Source of the DNA: Porites lobata
Taxonomy: Eukaryota > Cnidaria > Anthozoa > Scleractinia > Poritidae
Length of the DNA: 64,000 nucleotides
Assembly (NCBI GenBank): GCA_942486035.1
Contig: CALNXK010000007.1
Coordinates: 4,350,001 to 4,414,000, forward strand
Direction: 5' to 3'
Part shown: positions 22,036 to 30,750 of the stretch, one piece after another
How the letters are laid out: every line of letters begins with the position of its first letter
Numbering within the stretch: position 1 is the stretch's first letter
Translations under genes and position numbers: made by a program
Notes under the pieces: generated by a model
Told to the model about the DNA's origin: nothing
Databases searched by the model: none
The model's input: only the letters and a program-made list of their open reading frames with translations

Positions 22036-23939
22036 GGGAGTATTGTAGGGAGTACCCTCCCCCTAGGAGAACAAGGTGCAAAATGTCCCTCGGCCTACAC
22101 TCTTAATCGAGTCACCCGTTTAGTACTCTAGATTACCTCTTGCCGAAAAATATGCCTCTCTGTAACAAAATCCTTGCTACTGCTGTCATGACATTTCTTT
22201 GGTTGTGTTTTCACTAGGGCGATTAACTAGCCGAACATTCTTTCTAGGATTTGTTTGCAAACCGACTTTTACTAGTTAAACGTGACAACTGTTTTCACTG
22301 TGAAATTTAACCGGCAATCAAAGCCACTAACTCAGGATTCAAATTGCAAAAGCGCGTCATAAAAAATGAAAGGGGACGAAGTGCTTGTAATGACTTCTCT
22401 TGTGATTATTTTCTCTATATTTTTGCGAAGGAGGAGTTTTATTCAGCAAATGAGGCTTATGAGGAAGATACGACGAAATCTTTTAATTCTGTCAATCCGA
22501 CAACGAAACACATTCAGTGCCATACATTTCAAGTCTATTTGCCCTCTCATGGTTCGCCACTTTGTAATGGTGACGTCACACCAAGAAGGCAAAATGTCCC
22601 ATTACGTTCCCTTGACAACAAAGAGTTAATGAGGTTTGCGGACCTCTCCGGACACCAACTTCCGATGATTTCAAGCGTCTAATTTGTCGAAAAATAGCAT
22701 AAGTGAAATTCAAACTGAAACTGAATACAAGATTTAAGGCTGGCAATACGGCGAAGGGTTGATTTGTTCGAGGCAAACATTTCGGCTAACAAAATTAGCC
22801 TTCCTCACATATCGGCCAAGGGTTAGACTGGGCGTTTCCATCTTTGACTCATTATGCTCTCTTGACCGTTATCTTATCCTCCGATCTTTACAGCAATCTC
22901 GTTCCAAGATCTCTTCTGTCTCTTGCTGCGCGCGATGAAAGCATTGAGGTCGAGAATGGGTCTGTATATGGAATCCTGTCAGTCATCAAAATTCCGACCC
23001 GTAAATGATACGCGCATTATATTTCTCGACGGCACTTGGTGTCAGCATGAAAGTACCAATGATGTAGCAAAAATAGAGGGAGAGAGAAAACGTTCTTTGG
23101 CTTCGCCAATTCTTTCTTTCAATGTACTTCAGATTAAGAAATGTCAGGTTCTTGAAGCTCGAACATTCCAAAAATTAACTCTGGCTCCTTTTATAGGCGA
23201 TAACGGGAGTCTAGTTATACGCTCTTGGCGATAACAGGGTAATAGGTTCCTGCCTTTAGCGATAAGGATAAATGGCGATTAATTATGTATGGCTTTTGCA
23301 AGGATAAGCTCACGGGGGGAGGGGGGTGGGCACTTTCTTATTTGGCTTTTTCTGGTGTGTACAGCTGAGCAGGGTATGATTTTTAGGGGCTTGAGTCTCA
23401 AACAGGGTGTACTGACGTTTTCACTATTTGGCGTCTTGAACAAGGTGCCTTTTTGGACCGATCGAAGCCTCTTTAAAGAGTGTGAGGGTTGGCGATAAAC
23501 GGTATTTACATTTCAGTACCGAAGAAATCCAATTCCATGACGGTTACTTGAAAAATTACCAAGAGCCATAAAGCCCATTTATGGCTCTTGAAATTACTCA
23601 ATTCTGTATGCAAAACGAAACGAATCAGGGCCATAGAATAAAATCTCTTGTGTTAAACAGTGTACTGAAATGTATAACTTTTGTCTTAAACAACAGGTTA
23701 GTGTTTGAAGATCCAGCCTCAAGTGCCCCCCGGATCACCTCAGGCCCACTCAGCTTTAGAACAAAGTCTCATGCGGGTAGCGATTGTCATGGACTGTCAC
23801 GGGATCGACATGAAACTCAACCCAAAACGAACTAGTTGCTATCGCCTAATTATCCTCTCACGTAATTTCTCATAGAGTCTTCGTCTCATGACTCATCGGT
23901 CCCTTATGCTACCTTCAATTCGAGTAAAACAGTGAAAAC

Positions 23940-24300
23940 CCGCGAGTAATTGCACTTTCCCAAGGTTGCCTAAACAGGTTCTTATGAAAATGACAATATA
24001 AGCACAAATTTAAGTTAACAGGTTCTTACTTTCTGAAGAAAAAATACATTCTAACCTGTAGTATTTAGTGGTATTCCTTCAGTAATATGCAGACGTGTAC
24101 CATTTCTTTGCACTGTTGGTGAGATAACGCACCTACTTTATCTTATTTGTCCATGTGTACAGAACTAGTGTTTTTTTTATAGAGTTTAGAAAATAACCTG
24201 TTTCAAATATTAGGAGAAACAGGTTCTTGTATAGAGGAGAGGTTTAACCGGCAAATTTTAACCTAAACAGGTTCTTAAAAACCGAGGTTTTTACTCACGG
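23940..24300 (+). repeat. Cluster of AACAGGTTCTTA words
   Basis: AACAGGTTCTT recurs at about 23975, 24019, 24220 and 24280, and a related GGGTTCTTA sits near 24740. The spacing is irregular (about 44, 200 and 60 bp), so it is not a simple tandem repeat. It may be degenerate copies of a transposon end or an old minisatellite. Confidence 0.4.
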
Positions 24301-24647
24301 GTTTTTTCTGTGCTTGTACTGGTTTTCTACTGTTGAGTAGTAGGAATCAACCTTCCGTGGTTGCCTGAAGAAATTGAAGAAAACGAAAATATATGGATCA
24401 TTTAAAGAAAAATTTAATGTCCATCTCACCAGTCTGTCCCACAGGTGCAATAAAACAATTTTTTGTAAGTGTCAAGGGTGATGAAATATTCAGAATGCCT
24501 ATCAATCAGGATTTTGCGAGATTGGGGATTATAATAATTACTCCTTCAATCGGTCTGTAAAATAATCCAATAATTCGCATGTTCACTTAGATCTTCAGCG
24601 TGAGGTAAAAACTACAAAACGCGTCTAGTCAAAGTATTAACATCTGA

Positions 24648-24740
24648 CTAAGGTAAGCGTACCTTGCGAGCAGTGGTTTCTCTAGGCCGGACGTAGCGTA
24701 GCGTCCGGCAGAAACCACTGCTCGCAGGCTAAGGTAAGCG
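24648..24740. mobile_element. 69-bp hairpin element with perfect 12-bp target-site duplication
   Basis: CTAAGGTAAGCG occurs at 24648-24659 and again at 24729-24740. Between them lies a 69-bp palindrome (24660-24728) whose arm TGCGAGCAGTGGTTTCT plus CCGGACG pairs with CGTCCGG plus AGAAACCACTGCTCGCA. Exact flanking repeats and an exact hairpin indicate a recent insertion of a tiny non-autonomous element. The ends resemble those at 293-394 and 51220-51575. Confidence 0.85.
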
Positions 24741-25396
24741 GGTTCTTATTTTTGCAATTTTCTATTGCTTTACGTGTGTAGGGGTGAGCAATGAGCACGA
24801 AAGATGGCGACTTTTTGACCCAGCTTTACAGTTTATTTCAAGGATTTTAAAAAGTCTCTCAAAAACCTTACAGTCGAGGCAGGTCAAGCGTACCCACTAA
24901 GATTTTATTAATGAGTTGATTATTTGAAAAATGAACCCGTTAGTTGTTGCGGTGTACTGAGCAGTGAATATTTTTCAAGAACTTCTCTGTATTGGTCAGA
25001 GTGAAAATCTTTAAATGGGTTAAAATTCATAGGAGACATTTACGTCAAATTCAGGGACACTTAGCTGGTAGAAATTTCGTAACTGAATCGAGTGTGAATA
25101 TTCACAGCTCATTACGCATGCAAGAATGCAGACATGAATCTGAAAACTACAACCAGCTACTATCAACGGATTCAACTTTCGAATAATAAATTCATTAATG
25201 TAATCATGGGGGGTACGCTTGACTTGCGTTGACTGTGAGTGTGGAAAGAAGGGAACTCAGTTTTCTAGTTTCATGCTCTGGGGCCGAATAATTTTAAGTC
25301 TGTGAACAAATTTAAAACTATCATCAGCTATGGATCACTTTGTACTCGGAGTACTTTCAGGTTACTTGTTTCTTCATCGTTTGAGTTTGAAAGAAG

Positions 25397-25670
25397 AAAA
25401 GCTGTGGCTATGATTTAAAATGGCCGGTAACCGGTCAAAGTTTTCAAAACCCTAACTGACCAGCAGTCTTGTCTTTTCCATAAATTTTACAAATCGAAAA
25501 AAACAGCTAATTCAAACTATCATATGTTGATTAAGAAAAGTCAAACGATTCTGAAACACTTTATAGGTCTCAAGTTTAGCGTTTGGTTCAACACTCAGGG
25601 CTCGGAAAACGAAACCATGTTTTCTGACACTTACAATTTTTTTAGGTCGACTGCCGGTCAAGATTTTCAG
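25397..25670 (-). repeat. Repeat unit A (inverted copy of units B and C)
   Basis: The reverse complement of this segment matches 25771-25976 and 27975-28214. Shared words are AAACCAAACGC, CTTGAGA-CTATAAAG-TTTCA and TTAGTGTTTT-AAAAC-TTGACCGG. It is non-coding. Together with B and C it forms an inverted array. Confidence 0.8.
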
Positions 25671-25770
25671 TAGGAAAGGGGAAAGAGGAAAACGGAAAGA
25701 GGAAAGAGGAAAGCAGAAGGAGGAAAGAGGAAGGAGGAAGGAGGGAGGAGGAAAGAGGAAAGAGGAAGCT
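25671..25770 (+). repeat. Polypurine (GGAAAGA)n tract
   Basis: About 100 nt of almost uninterrupted G/A on the plus strand, built from GGAAAGA, GGAAGGA and GGGAGGA variants. It lies exactly between inverted units A and B. Such mirror-like polypurine tracts can adopt triplex structure, which is inference. Confidence 0.85.
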
Positions 25771-25976
25771 CTGAAAAAATTTCTAAGTGTCCCAAAACGT
25801 GGTTTCGTTTTCTGAGCCCAGCGTAAACCAAACGCTAAACTTGAGATCCGATAAAGCGTTTCAGGATCGCTTGACTTTTCTTACTTGACATATTATTGTT
25901 TAGATTAGCTGGGTTTTTTTTGATTTGTCAAATTTACTGCGAATATAGGACTACCCGGTCATTTAGTGTTTTAAAA
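25771..25976 (+). repeat. Repeat unit B, interrupted by the LINE
   Basis: This copy is in direct orientation relative to unit C. It ends with TTTAGTGTTTTAAAA exactly where the LINE begins at 25977. The complete unit C continues after the equivalent word. Confidence 0.75.
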
Positions 25977-26017
25977 GGGGATTCAGGAAAGGGGATTCAG
26001 GAAAGATCTGGAAGGCG

Positions 26018-27760
26018 GTGAATGAGGTGTCTTCGCGCAAGACTAAATCCTCGAGTCCACAATGTATCGTAGTTGATGGTGTTGAACACACCACCCCAGC
26101 CTCTATTGCATCCGTGCTCAACTGTTATTTCTCATCCATTGGCAGAAGTCTTGCAAATAAAATATCAGCTGCTGCTATGTTCCCAGTCAGATCGGCCACG
26201 ATGCTACAGTCTTTCTCGCTTGACGAAGTTGATGAGAAAACAGTACTCAAGCATCTGCTTTCTCTAAAGACAAATAAAGCTATTGGCTTGGACAACATCA
26301 GTGCGAGACTTTTAAAGTGTGGCGCGCGTGCTATTTGTCCCTCGATCACCAAGTTACTGAATCTCTCTATTCGCACTGGCAATTTTCCTGAAATATGGAA
26401 ATGCTCGAAAGTGGCTGCACTTTTCAAAACTGGAGATAGGAGAGATGCGTCAAATTATCGCCCAATTTCTATTCTGCCAACAATGAGTAAAATTCTGGAA
26501 AAAGTCGTCCATTCCCAATTCTATGACTTTCTGAATTCAAATAATCTCCTTTCAAGCAAACAATTTGGCTTCCGTCCCAAACTGTCTACAACATCGGCTC
26601 TCACCAGTTTTGCAGACGAGGTCCTATTGCATATGGAGAGTGGAGAACTGTGCGGTGCAGTGTTCCTAGATCTGACCAAGGCATTCGATACCGTTGACCA
26701 TACGATCTTGCTATCTAAATTGTCGGCTATCGGTGTCTCGCCCAGCACTCTACAGTGGTTCAAGTCTTACCTGAATCATCGTAAACAGCGGACTGCCTGT
26801 AGCGATGCTGTGTCTGACCCTCTCCCGATGACCTTTGGGGTGCCACAGGGGAGCATTCTAGGACCGCTTCTCTTCTTGGTTTATATTAATGACCTTCCGC
26901 TGGTTATAAAGAATTGCGAAGTGACTTTGTATGCTGATGACACGGTCCTGTACTACTTTGCTAAAGAGCCACACCTGTTAGAAGAGGCACTGAATGATGA
27001 TCTCTTGAAAGTTGCCCAGTGGTTACATGGAAATAAGTTAACTTTAAATCTTACTAAGACGAAATCCATGATTATAGGCAGTAATAGGAAACTTGTTGGT
27101 ATTTCCTCTTTCACGTTATCTATTTTTGACACCGATATAAATTCTGTAAGTAGTTTTAAATATTTGGGAGTTATGTTGTCTTCAACTTTCACATGGCCCG
27201 ACCATATTGAGTATATTTCATGTAAGGTTAATAAAAACCTTGGTCTTCTACGTAGGATTAAGTATTATTTACCTTATGATGCCCGGTTACTTTTTTATAA
27301 TAGCTTAGTGCTACCTATTTTTGATTATGCTGATTTAGTGTGGGGTGACAAGGACAATGTCTCACTTATGAAGGAATTGCAAATTCTCCAAAACAAAGCA
27401 GCTAAGTTGATATTAGATAGATCACCTCACTCCTCATCCACCGATGCATTGATTGTCTTGAGATGGCTGAATCTTGAAGAACGTAGGAAATGTCATCGAT
27501 GTATATATGCATACAAGTGTATTAATGGCCAACTTAATCATTCTTTGGACATTGTAAGAAAGAGTGATATACATTCCTACAATACGCGCAATAACGATAC
27601 TATCAAGCTCCCCAAAATTAAATATAATTGGGGAAAACAACGTTCGCGGTACCACTGTTTCAAAGACTTTAATGAATTAGAGAGAACTGTAAGAAACTCA
27701 GCAAGTTTTCCAATTTTTAAGAAGTGTCTTTTTCTGCTTTTTATAATTGAGTACTTGTAG
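26018..27760 (+). CDS. LINE reverse transcriptase (5'-truncated ORF2)
   Basis: About 580 codons are open from a GTG at 26018, which is not a natural start. The frame continues upstream as KIWKAV into the truncation point at about 25991. It encodes a non-LTR reverse transcriptase: NYRPISILPTMSKILEKVV (thumb-side motif), then FLDLTKAFDTVDH (motif A), FGVPQGSILGPLLFLVYIND (motif B) and LYADDTVLYY (motif C with the catalytic YADD). Next come NLTKTKSMIIG and YLGVMLSS, then a C-terminal region with PIFDYADLVW and LQNKAAKLIL. The motif wording is typical of the CR1/L2/Jockey-like group; the clade is not certain. The catalytic Asp residues are intact, but the missing endonuclease and 5' end mean the copy cannot be autonomous. 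Confidence 0.9.
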   Translation: MNEVSSRKTKSSSPQCIVVDGVEHTTPASIASVLNCYFSSIGRSLANKISAAAMFPVRSATMLQSFSLDEVDEKTVLKHLLSLKTNKAIGLDNISARLLKCGARAICPSITKLLNLSIRTGNFPEIWKCSKVAALFKTGDRRDASNYRPISILPTMSKILEKVVHSQFYDFLNSNNLLSSKQFGFRPKLSTTSALTSFADEVLLHMESGELCGAVFLDLTKAFDTVDHTILLSKLSAIGVSPSTLQWFKSYLNHRKQRTACSDAVSDPLPMTFGVPQGSILGPLLFLVYINDLPLVIKNCEVTLYADDTVLYYFAKEPHLLEEALNDDLLKVAQWLHGNKLTLNLTKTKSMIIGSNRKLVGISSFTLSIFDTDINSVSSFKYLGVMLSSTFTWPDHIEYISCKVNKNLGLLRRIKYYLPYDARLLFYNSLVLPIFDYADLVWGDKDNVSLMKELQILQNKAAKLILDRSPHSSSTDALIVLRWLNLEERRKCHRCIYAYKCINGQLNHSLDIVRKSDIHSYNTRNNDTIKLPKIKYNWGKQRSRYHCFKDFNELERTVRNSASFPIFKKCLFLLFIIEYL

Positions 27761-27799
27761 TGTGTATGTTTTAATTATTTCTGTAACTCGATTTTAGCT

Positions 27800-27802
<3 letters not shown>

Positions 27803-27836
<34 letters not shown>
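27803..27836 (+). repeat. 34-nt poly(T) run in the LINE 3' UTR
   Basis: An uninterrupted T run inside the 3' UTR of the LINE. The downstream repeat of its flanking word (CGATTTTAGCTT around 27789 and 27850) shows it expanded or inserted inside a unique 3' UTR. Confidence 0.9.
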
Positions 27837-27837
<1 letters not shown>

Positions 27838-27974
27838 TATCATATATATCGATTTTAGCTTAACCTTTTTATATTTTAATTGTATTATATAATATACATC
27901 TCGTAATTAGGACCTCTATGTAAACCACTCTTGTGATGGAGCATCCTATTAAAAGATTGTTATTATTATTATTA

Positions 27975-28214
27975 AAAACCTTGACCGGCATTCGACCTGA
28001 AAAACGTTATGTGTCACAAAACATAGTTTTGTAAACCAAACGCCATTCTTGAGATCTATAAAGCATTTCAAGATCGCTTGACGTTTCTTAACCGACATAT
28101 GGTAGTTTGGGTTGGTTGGGAATCTTATAAGTCAAATTTATTGAAAATACCGGACTGTCGGTTATTTAGTGTTTTCAAAACCTTGACCGGTTAGTACCGG
28201 CTATATAGCCACAG
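27975..28214 (+). repeat. Repeat unit C (complete copy)
   Basis: The 240-bp unit runs from AAAACCTTGACCGGCATTCG to the ACCGGCTATATAGCCACAG end. It is the best intact copy of the A/B/C family and is the reverse complement of unit A over its full length. Confidence 0.75.
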
Positions 28215-28285
28215 CGAAAAAGAAAATACGGAGTCACTGCACTGTCTGGACGAAATTCAAGCTCTCTTTTTAATAAAACAATACA

Positions 28286-28286
28286 G

Positions 28287-28325
<39 letters not shown>
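28286..28325 (+). repeat. (TAAA)n microsatellite
   Basis: About ten tandem TAAA units upstream of the PDE5-type gene. Confidence 0.9.
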
Positions 28326-29353
28326 AAAAATCCGGCAATCTCCCTTTGGCAGACAAAAACATTTCCTTAAATATACTAATTTTTACGAACCAGTCGACTT
28401 GTGTGACTTTGACTGAAAGTATTCAAAAAATCACGCGAGACCCCTGCGCGAACCATAACATTTTTACTTCGACTATTTTATAATTAACGTATGTATGTTA
28501 ACGGGCGGACTTAAATAGCAATTCCTATATCGTCGTAACAGACACCGTATCTCGTTTCGTAACTTTTATAACAATGTTTTGACTTAAACGATGCACTCAA
28601 ATTAGTTGGCGCCAGTCTTTGTCAGTGTACCTTATTGCTGGTGAATTGTATTAAAACCGTGTCATTTTAAACGAAATTGCATCATAAACATGAATGGGAA
28701 TTAAACAGTCTTTAAACTGAGACAGGAGCCTGAAAATAAGACTTCTGGCAATCAATTAAAGTGGAAGCTACAAGTGGCTTGCTCTCGGAGAACTGTTCTA
28801 TAACTGGTCACCCATCTTTGCAAGCCAGATGTATTTTTTCAGTTCAGTTTCATATTGTATAGCAGTTTTGTTTTGACTGATGCCTTTATATAAACCTCAA
28901 CTCGTTTGTGTAAACGAAGCTGCTTTTTCCTTTTTTATCCCTTCCTTAACGAAATTGATCGTGTTTCTTTGTTTTGACAGATGAATATAGTAAGACAAAT
29001 TGTTTTGGGCCTTTGAAACTGGTCGAAATAACGGACCGTCTGAAAAACTTCTCGCCAAAACACTACAAGGACCCTTTTTTTCTTGAACATAATTTTTGTC
29101 AGCCTTGACCTAGAGTTGGATGCAGGACACCTGTACGCCTTCGGATATAATTGCATGATTACACAAAGCAACTGAAGACACTGAACGGCTAATCAAATGC
29201 TATCAAATGGGCTTTTATTGAGTATCACTCTCTGAAATGATCACTCTCATATCATCGGCCTTATGTATACTGAAGTCACTGTTGAGAACACTGAATAATT
29301 GAAAGCGATTAGCGATGCGTGGTCGTTTACTGACAGGTTTGACTATTTTAATA

Positions 29354-29485
29354 ATGGAAAAGGAAAACTTTTCTTTAGGTTTTGGACTAAGCCTCGAACA
29401 AAATGATAACGAAGATATAATTCAGCTGTCATCTACGTTTTCTGAGGTACTGGTTGCTGACGAAGAAGAAATCGCTGTTCCATAA
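29354..29485 (+). CDS. Possible small ORF (43 aa), unproven
   Basis: An ATG-to-TAA frame encodes an acidic 43-residue peptide (begins MEKENFSLGF, ends EEEIAVP). Its amino-acid composition looks more protein-like than chance frames nearby. No domain, signal peptide or splice signal links it to a gene. It could be an exon of an unseen gene, an upstream ORF of the PDE transcript or chance. Confidence 0.2.
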   Translation: MEKENFSLGFGLSLEQNDNEDIIQLSSTFSEVLVADEEEIAVP

Positions 29486-30054
29486 ACAATTTTTTTATGA
29501 TATTGCACTAGCCGTCTGACCATTTTTTTTTTCTCCGAGAGGCTGGTCTACTTTGTCGTTAGGAATCGCTTTCGAGGTACGATTCCTTCTATTCAAGGCT
29601 GGCATTGAACAACAACATGTACAACAACAGCTAAAAGTATTCACGCCGACCCACGAAAAACCGGACAAGTCTAACAAACAAACAAACAAACAAACAACCT
29701 GGAAGCTATGAGACAAACAAAAAAAGAGAAACACTCTAGGTGATATGCCTCCCGGCTTTCTTTGCGACAATTTTCGTGAGATGACTTTTTCAGTAAAAAG
29801 GGATGTCTAATTTTGTTCTTCAACAAAAGAAAAATCTGTCTGGTATAATTTTGCTATTTTGCAAGAAACAACTCGAGGCGATGTGTTGGAAAGCCTCCTA
29901 TCGGCTCAACCAATCAAAGAAGCGCTGCTGCAATTAACTGTCAATCAACTTAAACAACTGGTTGTCAGTTTCTTCCCTTGTTGTTGCAGATCGAGGGATC
30001 AACTCGATCGAGAACATCACTCGCTCGAATGTATCACAACAACTCGCTAGGAAG

Positions 30055-30750
30055 ATGGCGAATTGTTGTACGAAGAACGAGAAAACGGAGCCTTTGACTA
30101 TCAAACTCGAAGGAAACAACGTCGAGCAAAATATAGAAGCGTGGCTCGATGAACACCCGGATTTCGTTCACTCGTATTTCACGCGCAAAGCAAGCAGGAC
30201 TCTAATCGACTCCTGGCTTCAATCGCGTTCTGTAAGGAGTCCTACACCCACTGGAACGCCGCCGCCTTCGGGTTCTTCTACGCCTGTACGGAAAATATCT
30301 GCGTCTGAATTCGAAGGAAGAGGAATTTTAAAACCCTTAGTTAATGTAGTGGATGGGCAAGCGACTTTCCTTACGCCAAATGAACCGCATAGAACACGGC
30401 CTTCCCCTCGAAATCGCAAATCTCGTGTGGAGCTTTTACAACTCGACGAAAAAGAGTTGCTAATGGAACTCGTCAAGGATATTTCCAACGATTTGGACTC
30501 AACGAGTCTTTGTCACAAAATTCTACAAAATGTCAGTATTCTTGTCAATGGTGACCGATGCTCGCTGTTTCTTCTCCAAGGCCCGAAAGATGGACCTCGA
30601 TATCTCGTGTCAAAGGTGTTCGACGTGAACGCCGAGTCAAAACTAGAGGACATGCAGGGTTTGGAAGAAATTCGAATTCCTTTGGGAACAGGAATTGTTG
30701 GATATACAGCTGCAACAGGAGAGGTCGTGAACATTGCAAACGCGTACGAG
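30055..30750 (+). other. PDE5A: PDE5 exon 1: N-terminal regulatory region and start of GAF-A
   Basis: Residues 1-232. MANCC at the start offers a possible lipidation site (inference). VEQNIEAWLDEHPDF and SYFTRKASR match the conserved PDE5/PDE11 N-terminal helix. RKISASEF (Ser82) is the PKG/PKA phosphorylation motif that in human PDE5A (Ser102) raises activity and cGMP affinity. GAF-A begins near residue 160 with LLMELVKDISNDLD and continues to the exon end at the GAG codon of NAYE. Confidence 0.85.

Larger units (their letters stand above)
19397..25396. other. Gene-poor spacer, EXD1 3' flank
   Basis: I find no exon series. An ATTAAA word near 19991 is the first plausible EXD1 poly(A) signal, but it is weak. 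Open frames at 20046-20342 and 22344-22682 lack splice sites, codon regularity or motifs. The spacer holds the mobile elements listed separately at 20594, 21520 and 24648. A dispersed repeat-like segment lies at about 23300-23500, and a cluster of CAGGTTCTTA words at 23970-24290. Confidence 0.5.
25977..27974 (+). mobile_element. 5'-truncated non-LTR retrotransposon (LINE)
   Basis: The insertion starts with a tandem 14-bp duplication (GGGGATTCAGGAAA at 25977-25990 and 25991-26004). It contains the reverse-transcriptase ORF, then a 3' UTR with a 34-T run (27803-27836), and finishes with TTATTATTATTATTA. It splits repeat units B and C at an AAAA word that may be the target duplication. No endonuclease domain precedes the RT, so the 5' end is lost by truncation. 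The absence of stops in the ORF suggests recent insertion. Confidence 0.85.
28215..30054. other. 5' flank of the PDE5-type gene
   Basis: There is no firm exon. The stretch contains two microsatellites, (TAAA)n at 28286-28325 and (AAAC)n at 29672-29697, and a small open frame at 29354-29485. A strong 3' splice-site-like sequence (TTCTTCCCTTGTTGTTGCAG, ending at 29989) lies 65 bp before the PDE start codon, so the first coding exon may be preceded by a spliced 5' UTR exon. Confidence 0.5.

Noticed and set aside
22344..22682. Two overlapping plus-strand frames in different phases
   Set aside because: Overlapping frames in two phases without motifs or splice sites point to chance in repeat-derived DNA.
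25671..25770. Polypurine run as a CRISPR or minisatellite array
   Set aside because: There are no spacers and no fixed unit; it is a degenerate GA tract between inverted repeats.
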